Of a stretch of DNA of 64,000 bases, positions 1 through 13,244 are shown piece after piece (position 1 is the first letter of the stretch; every line of letters starts with the position of its first letter). The translations under genes and the position numbers were made by a program. The notes beneath the pieces were generated by a model. The model was not told the DNA's origin, made no database searches, and saw only the letters and a program-made list of their open reading frames with translations. The stretch covers positions 137,376,663-137,440,662 of the forward strand of contig CM057000.1 of assembly GCA_029891345.1 (NCBI GenBank). The letters are read 5' to 3'. Source of the DNA: Dryococelus australis. Taxonomy: Eukaryota > Arthropoda > Insecta > Phasmatodea > Phasmatidae.

Positions 1-1100
1 CAAAGAGATAGAAATGTACCTAACAAAATGAATTATTGCTGCGACGTACCTAAATTTAATTCAAAAGTTAGTTCAACTTTTGTAGCGCAAATTTTTTCTA
101 AATTAATTGATACCTACCGAAGTTTCAAAAAATGTTGGTACAAAAATTTAAAACGCTAATTCTTCCCTACTCCATTGCATATTCATGATTGTCATCACAT
201 GCCTACAGTACTCGTATTCGCGCTGTCGCCGAAATTAATTACGAAATGAAATGTCATAAATGTGGATAACAATAACATATAGAATTTTCACAGCCCTTAT
301 ATTTAAACAATTGCAGACTGCATATATATATATTTGCATACCGAATTAGTCACACAAAATACGGGAATATATGTTAGCTAGGCTGTGTCTGCATTGTCCT
401 CATTATCCCTGCCTTATTCAACAATGTAGGTATGACAAATGCAATCATAATCTCTATAGGTACATAAATTTCGTAATAGGAAGTGTTCTAATGACAAAAA
501 TGTGTGTATACCTAATATATACATTAATTCTTATATTGTACCTTATTTATCACTGCAGTGTCAGTTGTTTATGAGAAATAATTAAATTTTTTTTTTCATG
601 CAAAATATTTTTCAGGTTACTTGTAGAATGTTAGTAGGACAGTTTCTGTTTATGTCACATATTACGTAATCTGCAGCAATACGAGTGCAGTAACTCCATG
701 CATCACTTGTAAGTCTTTTCTGTGACGAAGCCATAGTAACTAAGCAATAAACATCATCTGAGCGTATACTGTTACTATGTACTATCGGATCGGCAGATAC
801 ATGGAACAGTATTAAAAAAGCACTCGTGCCAGGGGAAGCAATGTTAATAAGGTATCGGATATTTCTTTTCCTACGGTGGAAACAATGTGTCGGTTATCTC
901 ATTCCACGCAGCTCATTAACGAAGGAACTGCAAAGAAAATAAAAGAAAAGAAGTCTTTCACTATCCAGTATTTCGCCTTCCTTTTACTCTCTTCTGCTCC
1001 TTCGCCTTCTTAAATATTCGCGCATGCGCAGCCGACAAACTAGTGATGTGAGACAGAGATAGAAACATCTACACGGACCGTCTGTAAACCTGAGCCGTGC
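1..1100. other. AT-rich sequence, no gene seen
   Basis: No open frame with recognisable protein features is visible. A short GC-rich patch with CpGs lies near 1016-1050. Nothing else can be supported. Confidence 0.6.
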
Positions 1101-1150
1101 CTTACCGATGAATAAGGTACTTCGTAGCTGGTACATTTAGAAAGTTCTCA

Positions 1151-1853
1151 TTTGCGGTACCTGTTCCATGTTTGGAAATTGTACGAAATACCAGGTACAG
1201 TGAATACTCTCCACTTCTACTTGTCACAGGCAGGTTACCATGCACGAGTAATGCTACGCCAGTCATTCTTGCAGCAGTATGGTACAAATCCGAACTCTCC
1301 TGCCTTGGTGATTCTTCACTGGCGAAGCACATTTCACACGAGATGATATTACAAAGGTTCACAATCAGCATGTACAGACAGATGAAAATCCACTTGCAGT
1401 CCTTCCATATCATCACCAAGTCCCTCTCAACATGTGCGCACGTGTGTTTCCAAACAAACTTACGGGGCAGGTGTGCACCAATTTTCTGGAAAACATCCTA
1501 CCTGTGGTTTTGGGACACACTTCACTGATTATCATTCGACGAGCACACTTCGTGGGTAATGGCGATCCTGCACACGTCAGTCATATGGCTCGCAGGTATT
1601 TGGAACTAAAGTTTCCTGATCGATGGATAATTAGACTTGGGTTAACTGCTTGGCCACCACGCTCACCTGATTAAAACCCTATCTATTTCTGCTTGCAAAG
1701 ACATGAAAAACCATTCGTGTATCCGCCCTAGAGCCTGACATGTCAACACTTCGGAATCGAATTGTGCAGGGGTTTTGAGGATGTACTGCAAGAATTTGGT
1801 ATCGTCTTCCCAGGGGCATGAGACGACGCTGCAAGGCCTGCACACACGCAAGT
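1151..1853 (+). pseudogene. Decayed DDE transposase (insect Tc1/mariner-like, 'WPPRSPD' type)
   Basis: The conceptual translation resembles the insect DDE-superfamily transposases that carry a DGAPAH box and a WPPRSPD box. In order one sees: HARVMLRQSFLQQYGTNP (about 1230-1290); HNQHVQTDENP (about 1360-1395); NKLTGQVCTNFLENILPVVL (about 1450-1520); GDPAHVSH (about 1566-1590); RYLELKFPDRWI (about 1594-1630); and WPPRSPD (about 1650-1672). The reading frame changes between the first part and the part from 1432 onward. A stop follows WPPRSPD immediately. Downstream frames hold further C-terminal-like pieces up to about 1850. The acidic positions look lost: the first block reads HWRS where the family has DE, the second reads GNGDPAH where it has DGAPAH, and the residue after SPD*NP is Y rather than D. 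It is a dead copy. No terminal repeats were found, so the element's limits are unknown. Confidence 0.78.
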
Positions 1854-1963
1854 GGTTGGTATTTTTAACATCTCATTTAGGAAAAAGTGAAAGGGTATGC
1901 GTCACAGACACGCCTTCATAACTCGGAAAGCAGGCATTTCCGGACCAATGCAATAGTAATCAT

Positions 1964-2256
1964 TAGGGCCACCTGTTTTTCGCGAAAAATCTCCGCGAAG
2001 GCTAGACTCCAATGTCCTATGGCATAAGTGCAGTTTTCCTTTAGTTGTTGGCCACGTGTCTTTGTCGGAAGACAATTCCTTACCGCACTAGGCCAATCAG
2101 AAATAACTAACTCCTATCGTGAGTGTCCGTGATTCGCGGCCAGACATCTACAACGGGCGACAGTTAAAGTCATCCAATCAAGAAAGCGGATCTCATCTCT
2201 AGTGTTTTGGAATACAAGCAGTCCCGAAATCCTTTCGCGAAAATCAGGTGACCCTA
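1964..2256. mobile_element. MITE with TAGGGYCACCTG inverted ends
   Basis: The left end TAGGGCCACCTGTTTTTCGC is matched on the opposite strand at 2230-2256 (reverse complement TAGGGTCACCTGATTTTCGC). The inverted repeat extends for about 25 bp and includes TTCGCGAAA on both sides. The interior is about 240 bp and non-coding. Flanks share ATCAY next to the ends, so the TIR may be a little longer. No clean target duplication is visible, and the superfamily is not assigned. Confidence 0.7.
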
Positions 2257-3819
2257 GTGATCATGTTTATAGTCATTCACGAAATAATGGCCACAATTCG
2301 CCATTTTTTTTTAAACATTCAGCATAGCACTCTATCTACACTTGGTTGATAATCATTTTCGTATGTTAGATTTGACAAGAAAAGACAACGAACTAGGTGT
2401 TTATTCTAAGTTTCTCGGCCAGTAAATAGTTATATTTCGATACAGAATGTGACAAACAGTCTTCCTACCGATCGTAATTAAAGAATTTTACTAATAAATC
2501 CTTAAAACGTTACTCTAAGTGCACTACCTTTAAGGTGTGTTACGATTGACTTAACAGTAACACTAAGACGTGTGCTTTGAATATGACTGTGTATTCAGGG
2601 CTATTGGTTTATGACCGTTGTGTGCGGGTCGTGTGTGATCTAGGCCTAACTAAATTTCAAGTGTAAAGCGCTTTTTAACGTCCCTCGGTTTCATGCTTCA
2701 AAGCTTAGCCGGGGACGGCGGCTTAACTAAAGGCTTACTAAATGCCTTAAGTACAACTCAAGACGACGAAACATTTAATCAAAGCATAGCGATAAAAGTA
2801 TTGTTGAAGGGAAACTGTATTAACAGCTTGGATCTAGCAGTTTATATCGTGTTGTAAATTCGTGGGTCAAAATTGATGATAATATTAAAAGTAGTGAATT
2901 TGAATCTCAGTAGAGGTAGATTTAATGGTTGAGCCAAAAAGGAGGCGCGTTATTGACATCTATGGTCAGGGGATTCCCTCACTTTTACGATTGCAGACGA
3001 TCAAACTTCAAGAATATGAAAATGTTCTGCAGGCGAGTGAGTGAAGAGATTTGGGGCGCTCTTAACATCGAAGTCTTGAGAGACGATGTGCTACAGGTTC
3101 CCTGAAGTACCCAGTGAATTATTAAACAGGCACTAGCCATTCTCAGGTACTTATAAGACTGTTTCTCGTCATACGTTAGTTATTGGGAGATGTTAATAAA
3201 TCCGGCTTGATTTAACTTGTTCAGATCAATTGGCTTACCTGCCCAACGGACTCTACTGGCGTCCCCTTTTGCTCAGATATCATGAGTTTCACAAAACGAT
3301 TGCACGAGCAGTAACGAAAAATAACGCCATTTTTTTCTAAACAGTCTTCGCTAGCTTCATGTTATACTGATTACATCAGCTGCTTTTGTCTCCTACGATT
3401 CTGACCTGGATACATCTATCAGTTGTTAGAGCAGTCGTAAACTATTGAACTCTCTTTCCGTGTATTTATCGGGTCGTAAGCGCCAGTCTTAATTCTTCAG
3501 TACTGAAACGTAAACCAACCTTAACGATGCTCCCTCTTCCCCCTCCTCGATCTCGCAAATTCTAAGGTTAAACGAGTACCCCTAACACAACTATTTCCCC
3601 TCCTTCGCTTGCGTTCAGGCAGGCAGGCAATATGGAGAATGTGAACACACAATATGTCTGCAACAGTGTTTTAAGCAAATAAACTGTGCCTTTAAGTGGT
3701 AAGTTAATTGCGATATGTGGCTATACAGATATTTGTTACTTGTACTTTATAACGTATAAGATGAAACACTGTTCCTCTTTTTAGTGCTTAACGAGAGATA
3801 ATTAGAGTGAAATTTCTCG
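2257..3819. other. No gene seen; one SINE scrap inside
   Basis: AT-rich unique-looking sequence. Apart from the SINE 3' fragment at 3038-3087 nothing recognisable was found on either strand. Confidence 0.5.
3038..3087 (-). mobile_element. 3' fragment of the tRNA-derived SINE
   Basis: GTGAAGAGATTTGGG followed by CTCTTAACATCGAAGTCTTG matches the 3' end of the SINE family seen in full at 37828-38081, in the same (minus) orientation. Only about 50 bp remain. Confidence 0.6.
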
Positions 3820-3821
3820 TA

Positions 3822-4059
3822 TAGGCTGTTCACGATAAAGTGAGCACTTTTAAAGGCCCTTGCAACAGGCTTTAACCGCTAATAAATATATCTTATTGCA
3901 GCTTCAGCCACAAAATTTTGATGGTGATGAAATGTATACACTCTGTTTATTGGTCAAATTGCAATGTTTATATTAAAAAGCAGCAGGAAGATGGAAATTG
4001 GATGAAAGGAAAAATTTATAACGACCTTAAAAAATGCCCACTTTACCGTGAACAGCCTA
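3822..4059. mobile_element. GTTCACGG-family MITE, short form (238 bp)
   Basis: The ends are TAGGCTGTTCACGATAAAG and, at the right, CTTTACCGTGAACAGCCTA. They form a nearly perfect inverted repeat of about 30 bp. Both sides are flanked by TA (3820-3821 and 4060-4061), which fits a Tc1/mariner-type target duplication. The interior does not obviously match the longer type A copies. No transposase is encoded. Confidence 0.85.
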
Positions 4060-4209
4060 TAACGTGCCATTGCATGGGTAACCCTTCGCGTGGCAATTCG
4101 GAAGATGGCGATGCTGTGATTGATTACCATAAGACATACGCATGTTGACAGTTGAAAGCATTGATCGATTTAACGAAAGGTATTTTCTCACGTATACAAA
4201 CGTTGTTAC

Positions 4210-4458
4210 GGGGCCGCGGTGGTATGGTGGTTAGACTAACCGCTTTCCACCTAGGCGAACCGGGTGTCGGGGTCGCTCCCCGTTTTTGGCATCTAGGAAT
4301 CGTGCCGGATGATGCCGCTGGTCGGCGGGTTTTCTCGAGGATCTCCCGTTTACCCCCGGCCTTGCATTCCGGCGCTGCCCCATACTCACCTCACTTAACC
4401 CTAAACGGCTCTCAAGATTCCGATGTTAAGTGCCGCCCGAACCACTGCACTCCAAAAA
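4210..4458 (+). mobile_element. tRNA-derived SINE, near full length
   Basis: The head resembles a tRNA with a degenerate A box (TATGGTGGTTAGACTAACC) and a damaged B box. The family's conserved body follows: GCCGGATGATGCCGCTGGTC, then GGCGGGTTTTCTCGAGGATC, then TTCCGGCGCTGCC. The flanks AACGTTGTTA (4199-4208) and AACGTTTTAA (4459-4468) may be an eroded target duplication. Expected promoter type is RNA polymerase III; activity is unlikely given the B-box changes. Confidence 0.8.
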
Positions 4459-4468
4459 ACGTTTTAAA

Positions 4469-6533
4469 AAAGTGAGATAATTATTACCAAGGAGGTTCCT
4501 CTAAAAGACCAGTAAAATAAACTTTACTCTGATGTACATAATTCAATGCTGTACAGAAGTTTATACGAAGAATTTCTTTGTAATAATAAAGATGTATAAC
4601 TTATGTGTATTTATCGAAAAAAAAATTCGTTCGGCGTTTACAACAACTCTTTGAATATGGCATAACTAAATGTGTTTAATTTTTTAAGGCATGAACACGC
4701 GAATTTCCTCTACTAATAGTGACGTAGATATTTCATACAAAACAACAGCGTATGATTTAATTCATAAAATTATAAAGCTATACATTTAACTGAGTTGATT
4801 AATACATATAAAAATCAAAAATTTTTTTCAACTTTGTAAGAAAGATAGCAATACATTATCGGCCATGTCCCGAACCCAGAACATGAATTGGTGGGATTTC
4901 GAAATCGTACAACATGGCCTCACAGCCATTTATACATTTACGAAGATGAATGGGAGGCGAGCACTCATTTTAAATATGCGCCAGTATATTTAATATACGT
5001 CCGTGTATACATGTTGAGAAAATCACCAATTTTTAACTTAAAATACACAACACCGGAAATATTACGATAATCGTGATTTTTGAACGGTGGTAGCGTTCCA
5101 AGAAACTTAGAGTAAAGAGCCTTGAATTACGTTAAAAATTCTTACCTTTTTAAATTAATCATTACAGTTTTGTACGTATAAACACTAGTAAATTAATCAG
5201 TTTCCTTAAGTATTATAAATAAAAGTGGGTAGAGTACTTACTTGTTTCGATGTTTCGTAATCAGCACTGATATTATTTTTCATGAATGAAATAGCCTTTA
5301 AGAATTTTATTATTTATGTATTTTGACTACAATGTACCGTACATCATTCACTTGGGTTTAAAATTTAATTCACAGAATTTTTTTGACGAGAAAACCAGAA
5401 GGAAAACATAAGAACAATTTTTACACTGCAGACTATGTTCCTTTATTCAGTATTACTTTACGCTGATTCCGTGAGGTCGGACACTTCATGAAGTTCTCAG
5501 TTCTTGCGTACTTAGCACAGAATATCAGTTCAGGAACACCTGGAAGGCATGTGTTTGACTCCATTTTTGGTAGAGGCTACAGTAAAAAACGATTATTTCT
5601 CCTAAGTTACTTTATGGAGTATTATAACAAAATAACTTTGGCATATTAAAATAAACGTACAATATCCATAACCACATCGTAACAATAATAACCTTTTAAC
5701 GTTTATCAACATTTACAGAAACACTAAAAGTTCTGAAGATTTTTCGAAAAGAAAGTAAGTTATGTGTAAATACTTAGTAATTTTTTTTTGGTATTCAAGA
5801 TAATTCGATTTCAGCATTTTTTAAAATAAATTTTGAATAACAATAATACCAGAGTATAACCAAATAGATTTCTCAAGCGAGCTGCGAGATTTTAAGATGT
5901 GATGTACTTAAATATAAGTATTTCGTAAAAGGTCTACTTTAAGATACAAAACTTCTTATTGGTTAATACTCAAGCTTATATAATATAATGAAATTTACCT
6001 TTGTTTTCTCCCCCCCCCCCCCTCGTGCTCTTTCACCTTCACATATTTTGCGTCCACACGAAGATAATGTTAACAACAGCTATATATACCAATAAGCTGT
6101 GACTGGGGTGTGCAATTTGTACAGCAAATACTCATTTATCAGCGTCAATTGATTCTTCATTATTTTTTCAAGCAATTCGGGTTCATAAGAAACTCGAGTC
6201 AGTGATTGTTTGACATTCCACTACATCTGATGCTCGAAGCGAAGTTCTGTGTACGCAGTTGGTAGTTCTGTAATTAAATATAATAACTAATTATTTACTT
6301 CAGCCAGAGTGGTACTTAAACTTCTGAAAATTAATCTACGATTGCGACAGCGTCCAATTACTTACTTACCTGTGAGTTCTCAGGCGGAAACGGAATTAAA
6401 ATAAGTGTTTTTGTAACTTGGCCAATTTATGTATGAAAAAGGGAGGGAAGGGGGAGGGGGAGCTACTGCCAAAGATCCGAAACTCTTCATAATAAAGAAA
6501 AGACAGAAATATCGGAAAAGAATCTCTACTATG
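4469..6533. other. AT-rich sequence, no gene seen
   Basis: Short frames only. A run of about twelve C lies near 6010-6022 and a purine-rich stretch near 6436-6460. No repeat family was recognised here. Confidence 0.55.
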
Positions 6534-6960
6534 TAGTCTGTTCGCGGTTTATTCACACATTTTGTAACCAAACCTTTGAAAAATCATATTATGTATTAAG
6601 TGTTTGGTTGTTTTCTTTATATCATGTATCACAAGTTTTTTTATACATACGTTAACAAAATAAGTATTTGATTTTGGTAAAATTGAAGTTTTATTTATAT
6701 TTCACCCATAAATTATAATACCAACTTTATAATTAATATGATAAAAAGCAGGGAGAAAAAAGGTGTGTTGGTAATGCCTAGTGAGAAATAGTTCCCATGC
6801 CAAATATTATTTAACTGACTGCACACGAATGCGGTGCGTTGTACCTTTGGTGTATTTTCTAGACTTTGTTAAATCTTTGTTTGCATGAGGCGGAGGAATA
6901 TATGGAAAGTAGATCTTTAGTAGGGCTTCAGAAAAGTTGGAAGTAACCACGAATGGACTC
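6534..6960. mobile_element. Z-family DNA transposon copy 1 (427 bp)
   Basis: This segment aligns along its whole length with 19793-20222. Shared blocks include the start (AGTCTGTTCGCGGTTT versus AGTCCATTCGCGGTTT), the middle (GTGTTGGTAATGCC) and the end (GGACT). Ends are inverted repeats of the (T/C)AGTCC type. A TA follows the right end (6961-6962); the left one reads TG. Non-coding and diverged, so an old non-autonomous copy. Confidence 0.8.
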
Positions 6961-8021
6961 TAGCTAACATCATTCGTCTTGTTCCGTTCACGAGTCAACC
7001 GGGCCTCGGGAGGACCCACGAGTGTCATGAGAAGGAAGGAGTAGCATGGGGTGACCTCCGAGCCATTGTCAAGGGTTTGCCTTGGCAACTGGTCACGGTG
7101 GGAAGGGACTCGTGCGGGCAGGGGTTGGAAGATCGCACCGGCGTGCCTATGTCTTTGACATGGCGCAATAAATACCATCGAGACAATAACAACGTCTGTC
7201 AAACGTCTGACGTTACCAAAAGCTACTTGAATACGTTTTTGTTCGCAACAATTCAGTGACAAGGGATTTTTATGCGTGTAAGTGCAAAAAAGTGATTTGG
7301 ATTTAGAAATTGAGTTAGTAATATTATAAAAATTTAAGATGTATTTAGATAATTACCATATCAGTAGGATTACATAATCACGGCAAATACTCATTCTCAC
7401 GTGAAGTTCCTCTGAAATAGCACACAAGCATTTACAAGAGATAGTGTTGTTTTGATTTCCCGCTAAATGGTCGATGGAAGGATACCCAAAGATATAACTG
7501 TGGTCTTTTGATACCAACAAAAAAAGAATCGAAATAAACCCGCGTTTAGCATTATAGCATCCAACATTGCAATGACGATGCATCGTAAAGGAATTCAAAT
7601 AGAAAATAACATGTTAGAGATTTGTTCGATTTGTTGTCCACAGCAAATAGCATTTCATGCAGATTCGAATGCAGAAAATGGAATCGTTCAGTACTCTGCA
7701 AAAATAAGGTCTGGTTTTACGAAATTTTCCACGTGAACCACACAAACACCTTAACGATAAGATGGAACAACTGGAAAACTAGATTGTTCGCACCGAAAAA
7801 ATGACACATGCGAAAGGAAAGGAAAAATAATTTCGAAAATGCTGGATATTTTGATGTGACACTCTGTCACCTTGAATCTTTGTTGTTGACGGACGAGTTA
7901 CCTTCAGTTCGCATGGCTAACTGACGTTCAGCGGAACGCCCTAAGCATACGTCCAGGGTGTTTGTTAGCAAAGAAAATTTCGACAAACGTCACAAGTCAG
8001 GAGAATAAAGTTTCATGCAGG
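6961..8021. other. No gene seen; GC-rich patch at its start
   Basis: About 6965-7165 is clearly more GC-rich than its surroundings. Its short open frames show no known domain. The rest is AT-rich with nothing recognised. Confidence 0.5.
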
Positions 8022-8023
8022 TA

Positions 8024-8423
8024 TACGCTGTTCACGGTAAAAGGAGCACTTTTGAAAGCCGTGCACGTTGTGTGTTCTTCCGCTTTATGTAAAATTAACC
8101 CTGGCAAAGGGCCTCATCACTTTATCCATGCGTCGGTCCAGTGAAACTGTAAAATTATAAGTTAAGTAAACATTTTAAAAAAATCTGTTAATTTTGACAC
8201 TTCTACGCATTAAAACAAACAGAAATATTTTAAGTTGTCACGAATGGTTACCCAACAATTTTTATGTGACGTTAAGATATGGAACTATTTCCCCCTCCAT
8301 CGTAAGCAACTTTACTGGGCGCATGTCACGCAGTGCACCCGTCAAAATATATGCAGGTAGGAGCAGTGGTTTTTTTTGCTAAGGTTGGTTTCAAAATGAG
8401 CTCACTTTATCGTGAACAGCCTT
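8024..8423. mobile_element. GTTCACGG-family MITE, type A (400 bp)
   Basis: The left end is TACGCTGTTCACGGTAAAAG and the right end TCACTTTATCGTGAACAGCC. TA flanks lie at 8022-8023 and 8424-8425. The interior carries the type A landmarks: GGGCCTCATCACTTTATCCA, TGCGTCGGTCCAGTGAAACT, ATGGTTACCCAACAATTTTT and GGGCGCATGTCACGCAGTGC. Confidence 0.9.
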
Positions 8424-8425
8424 TA

Positions 8426-11400
8426 CCACGGTCCACATCCGGTACCTGTTAACGCCTGAATCACGCCGCTCCTGATCAACTCCAGCCAATCCCTGACAGG
8501 CAACACGTGTTACGAAATAACAAGAGACGGCCTCGCCTGACTTCGGTGCAGTGGTGGAAAGTAATTTGTCTACCGAATCGGACATGTGATTCTATTAGCG
8601 CTCTCCAGTTACTCACCTCATGGAGAGTCGAGGATTTCAGGGCGAGCTATATCTGCGATGGCCCTCAACCGATGTAGGAACTCCTCAGATCATGCAAGAA
8701 TTCAAAGGTCGAACAGACCTAACAATCAAGCACCTACACCTGATTATAATCTTGAGTCAACATTGAGGTCGCAATCCCTCTGTCGATATAAACTCTCAAA
8801 AAGAATTACGCTATCTCTATCCTACAACTGCTAATAAACCAAAAATAATTGCTAAAACCAAGAGTTATAGCATTTCTAATGTCACCCCAACCAGACAAAA
8901 CAATCCATCAAAAATTAACAAATCTAAATTATTCAATTCTTAAATTAATAATTGAATTCATAACAATGAATAATAATAATTACATCATACAATGACCAAG
9001 AATTATTATACCCATCCTTTACTTTTTTTCAGACTATATAAATTGCAATTAGATATTGCTGTATGGCACACGAATGCCCCACGTTCTAACAACGAATAAA
9101 ATGAATTTGCTCGATAAACATATACATGTAGTTGGTATGGTGAAATGATTCTTAAGAAATAATGAATACGAACAAAAATCTAAATTTCAGCTTCTCAATT
9201 CTGGTGGGTTGTTCCAAGACTGATTGTCCAGATTTGTGGGTTTGAAAGGAACATGATCTACTTTTATAGATTATAGATAGGGGGGAGATTATTTTGAAAC
9301 CGTTGATCCCATTACGCAAGCAGAACTCTAAACATGTGTTCTTTTTGTTTTATTGGATTGTATAGTAACACATATGTTCAAAGTATATTTGCCAGTAGGT
9401 TATATTTTTATGGCACGCTAAAATTTAATTTTAAGTGCTCGTATATATTTTTCGTTTATGTTTCTGTTTACTGTTCAGGCCTTGGGCTGGAAGGAGATTG
9501 CTTTGTGGAGTTTTAATAATGGGAATAAATATTTGAAGAAGATTCTCTTGTCGTGAAACTGTGAGAACGAACTAATTACTAATTAAACTACCTTTATTTA
9601 CAGTATATAATTCTGCTAACACTGCGTGCCCCACACTCCTGAGAAACTACATGACAAAGTCACGTCAGCTGTGAATGCTGGGAACCATTACTGTGACGTG
9701 GGAAATGCAGTAGAGTGAACTTTCACGTGGTATTGTTCAACAGCAAGGACTTTGTATCGCAACTTGTGAGACCTCTTTGTCACCGTCCTGCCCACTGGGA
9801 AGTTTGATCGAGGAGAATGGCTGTTCATTATGCGAGCTCTGTAAAACGTATCATTACTTATGGGGTTTAAATCCGCGACGTGCCTAAGGTTTCCAAGCCG
9901 AGGCGAAACTGTAGTGATCCGCCAATGGCATACGCTCTAAGGACATCGTTACACCTAATCCTGATTCCCTGAAGGGTATGCATGTTGTAGTTTCCCTCAG
10001 TTGTGGTTATTATAATGATTTTTTTTTTTGTTTTTGAACCAAACACTGAAATAATTTCTTTAGCGCATTTGTGATCGCCTGAATCATTATATTACTATTT
10101 AGAACTTGGGGAGCCTATATTTTAGAATTGAGAGTACAAAACACCTCTATGTTGAGTTCGAAATGTTCCGCAAAATTATTTTATTTCAGAGATTTTGCAA
10201 TAAGATTAAACCCAGGGAAGCAATAAAATTCTTATTAGTGCACCGTGTTCTTAATTCATGGAATGCTACATAAATATATGGTTTCTCGAGCGATCAGCCA
10301 AATTAAAATGATTAAGGTCCCATAGGTAAATGTGCAAAATAAATGTTACACCGACTATTTTTGTCAAACCAACATCGTGGCACATAATAATGTGAAATGG
10401 TAAAATACAAAGTTAAGTTCATCTAAAGACAAAAATAAGTTTTCGTATGGTCTTTAAAGTTGGATAGCACAATTTTTAAAAGTATAAGATGATTTTATCT
10501 ATTGTTATAAATAATTTCTCCTTCCTAATATTATCCCCACATCACAGTACACGCATGTTTATTTATTATTATACGATGTTTACTGATTTTATGTTCTTGC
10601 ACCTATGTTATATTCTTCTTCAAATATTAATTTGAAAATATTACTGCAGATTAAACACAAATACTCCATAAAACATGTGAATTTAATTTTTAATTTCATC
10701 TACATGAAATGGATCATATATGTATACTTAGTTGACAAACAAGAAACTATGTCACAAATTTAATGAGTGGTTGTGTCATTACTTCGCACTATAAGGTTTA
10801 TAGTCACGTCAGTGCTCTTTCTTTAAAAAAAAACAATAAAATGTAGTTTTGATTTTAAAATTCCTACAAAAGAGTTAGTCTTGCTTGTTTTTTTTTTTTT
10901 TAAACTGAAAATCATTATCTGTTGTAAGAGGGAGACACAAAAATATTTAAATGCAAGGAAGTTGAATTTTTCTGCAGAAATACACTTCTGGATCACTAGA
11001 ATTTTTGTAAAAGCTGAGTGAGAAAAATCTTCATAAAGTCGACTTTGGGAATCTTTTTGGTAGCTCAATTAGCAGAGTTTACGTAATTTTTGGTTTAGAT
11101 CGCAGTCACGTCAATAAAAGAGACTGCTTACCAAGGCGAATCAACTATACGTTTATGTAAATTTTAGTAACATTAGTTTTGTAAAAGCATCTAAGAAAAT
11201 ATTACCAGCAGATTATTATTTTCATGATTAATTTTATGACTTTATTCATAATATTTTTGGCAATAATATGTTTTGACACATTTTATTGGAAATAATTTTT
11301 ATCAGTTTAGTTAGATTTTCGTAGTAGCGTGTATGAAAAGAAAAAAAAGTTCTTTAAATAAGATGGCATTTTAAGTAGAACTAGACTAAAATTTTGGACG

Positions 11401-13244
11401 AGGACTTCTACATATCTAACTAATTTTGTATTATATATCTATTTGTGCGTATATTTAAGTAATTTTTTAGATCACTCATCTGACAGCACACTTTGAAATA
11501 ATGAACCGATACGAAACAATCGGTAGTTTACTTCAGGTGCTGAATTTAACATTAAACATTTCTAAATAAGGGAAAATACAATTTTTAAAAATAACCTTTC
11601 ATGTACGTGAATAAATGTGGTGATAAGTGTTGTAAATACTAATCAGACGAAACTTCTCAGGTAAGAATTAGCTATCTGAATGTTTCCTTCAGATCTTCGT
11701 GTTTCCTTTCCTATCAACATTTCTGATCAACATTATCTTCCTTAGAACTATTTGTATATATATATACACTTGTAAACATTTCTGCAAACAAATTAGTGAT
11801 ATATGCATTCATAATCATATTTAAGAGCATTTTGGCGTCTAGTGTTAAGCAGCTGAGCACGTATAATGAAATAAGGGTGTTTATGAATATGACCAAACTC
11901 AGATATTCAAGTAAGCAAATCTATGGCAAATTTTCAATATCAGTGTCATAAAATTTGACTACCGTCGCAAATTAATTATTTTATTCCGTACGAACACTTT
12001 ATAATTTCTGCAAAAAAAAAAAAAAGTTGTCTTGAATACCAAAAAAAAATTGTGGATGATTTCATTACAAACACATTGATTGTGACGGTGGATGGAAAAT
12101 AATCCATAGAGCATAGAACATCTAGAAAAGATACCTGAAATACTTTGGAAAGAAGTCAGAGTGCATTTTAGGAACTGTTTGGATACCACCAATAAAATGT
12201 TATGACACACACAAATCTTTATTACATCATCGGGAACTATTGCGTGCGACAACACTGTTATGATATTCAGGAACGGAACGAACTAAAACAAAAGTGGACT
12301 GTATTAAAATTTTCTGATGTCACAAGAGAGGAAGTAGTATTATCCAAAGTTACACTGTCATCTTAATTAAGATGGCGTCTCTATGAAAATGCGCCACACA
12401 AAATAACTTTGCAACGAACGTTTCTGACGGATTTATTTTTAAAGCACTCTTTAACGTTATTAAAGAAGACTCCTCATTTTAGTTTTAAATTAAAGCTAAT
12501 TTATTTATTTATTTTAACACTAGTGCTGTTAATATAACTCAGACGAGCAAATATTTAAAAAATAAAAATGTGGTTTTAAAAAAGAAATACTTTTTTTTTT
12601 TCTCTCTCGAATAGAAGCACTGTTTCGAACTTATCTTAAACTATAAATATTACCTCGAACATTCAGTTGAGAACTGTCTTAATTTCATTTAAGTTTGTAT
12701 TACAAATATACGTATTTGAAGCATTCATGCACCACATACCGAATTTCTATTTGAAACGTTTGGGTTTTATTGAACATGTACCAGCGTTCAGGGAAGTGAG
12801 CTTTATAATTATGACACATAAACTGTTTCACAACGAAGACCGAAGGAAACACAAAATGCAGAAACTCAAGACAGGGTACAGCTTTGGAAAACATATCGAT
12901 GACGCGTGTTTTATGTATCTTCCACGCTGTCAGCTCGGGGCTCTGCTTGCCACATACGACGTGATGTTCCAGTGGTGAGGTGCGCTCATATCCGGTAACG
13001 ACGACCCTGAAAAAAAAAAAAAAAGGAAAAAATATATAACTATATCGTAGCGTTCAGAAATAGTACACATGACATGGTCTGGCTGGATTGCCAACCATGA
13101 GACTAAATGCAAATTGCACGTACACACTCGAAACTCAGCAATATCCATACTAACAGCTGCTCTCACAAAACCTACCAGGTAACATACCTCCAGCATACTT
13201 AACAACCATATCGATAACACAATGGCACCGAGTACCAAAACCAG
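8426..13244. other. Long AT-rich stretch, no gene seen
   Basis: 8430-8730 has moderate GC content but only short frames. From there to 13.2 kb the sequence is very AT-rich with many homopolymer runs. Short open frames, such as one at 12667-12978, have no recognisable motif or codon bias. No repeat family was identified by eye. Confidence 0.55.
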
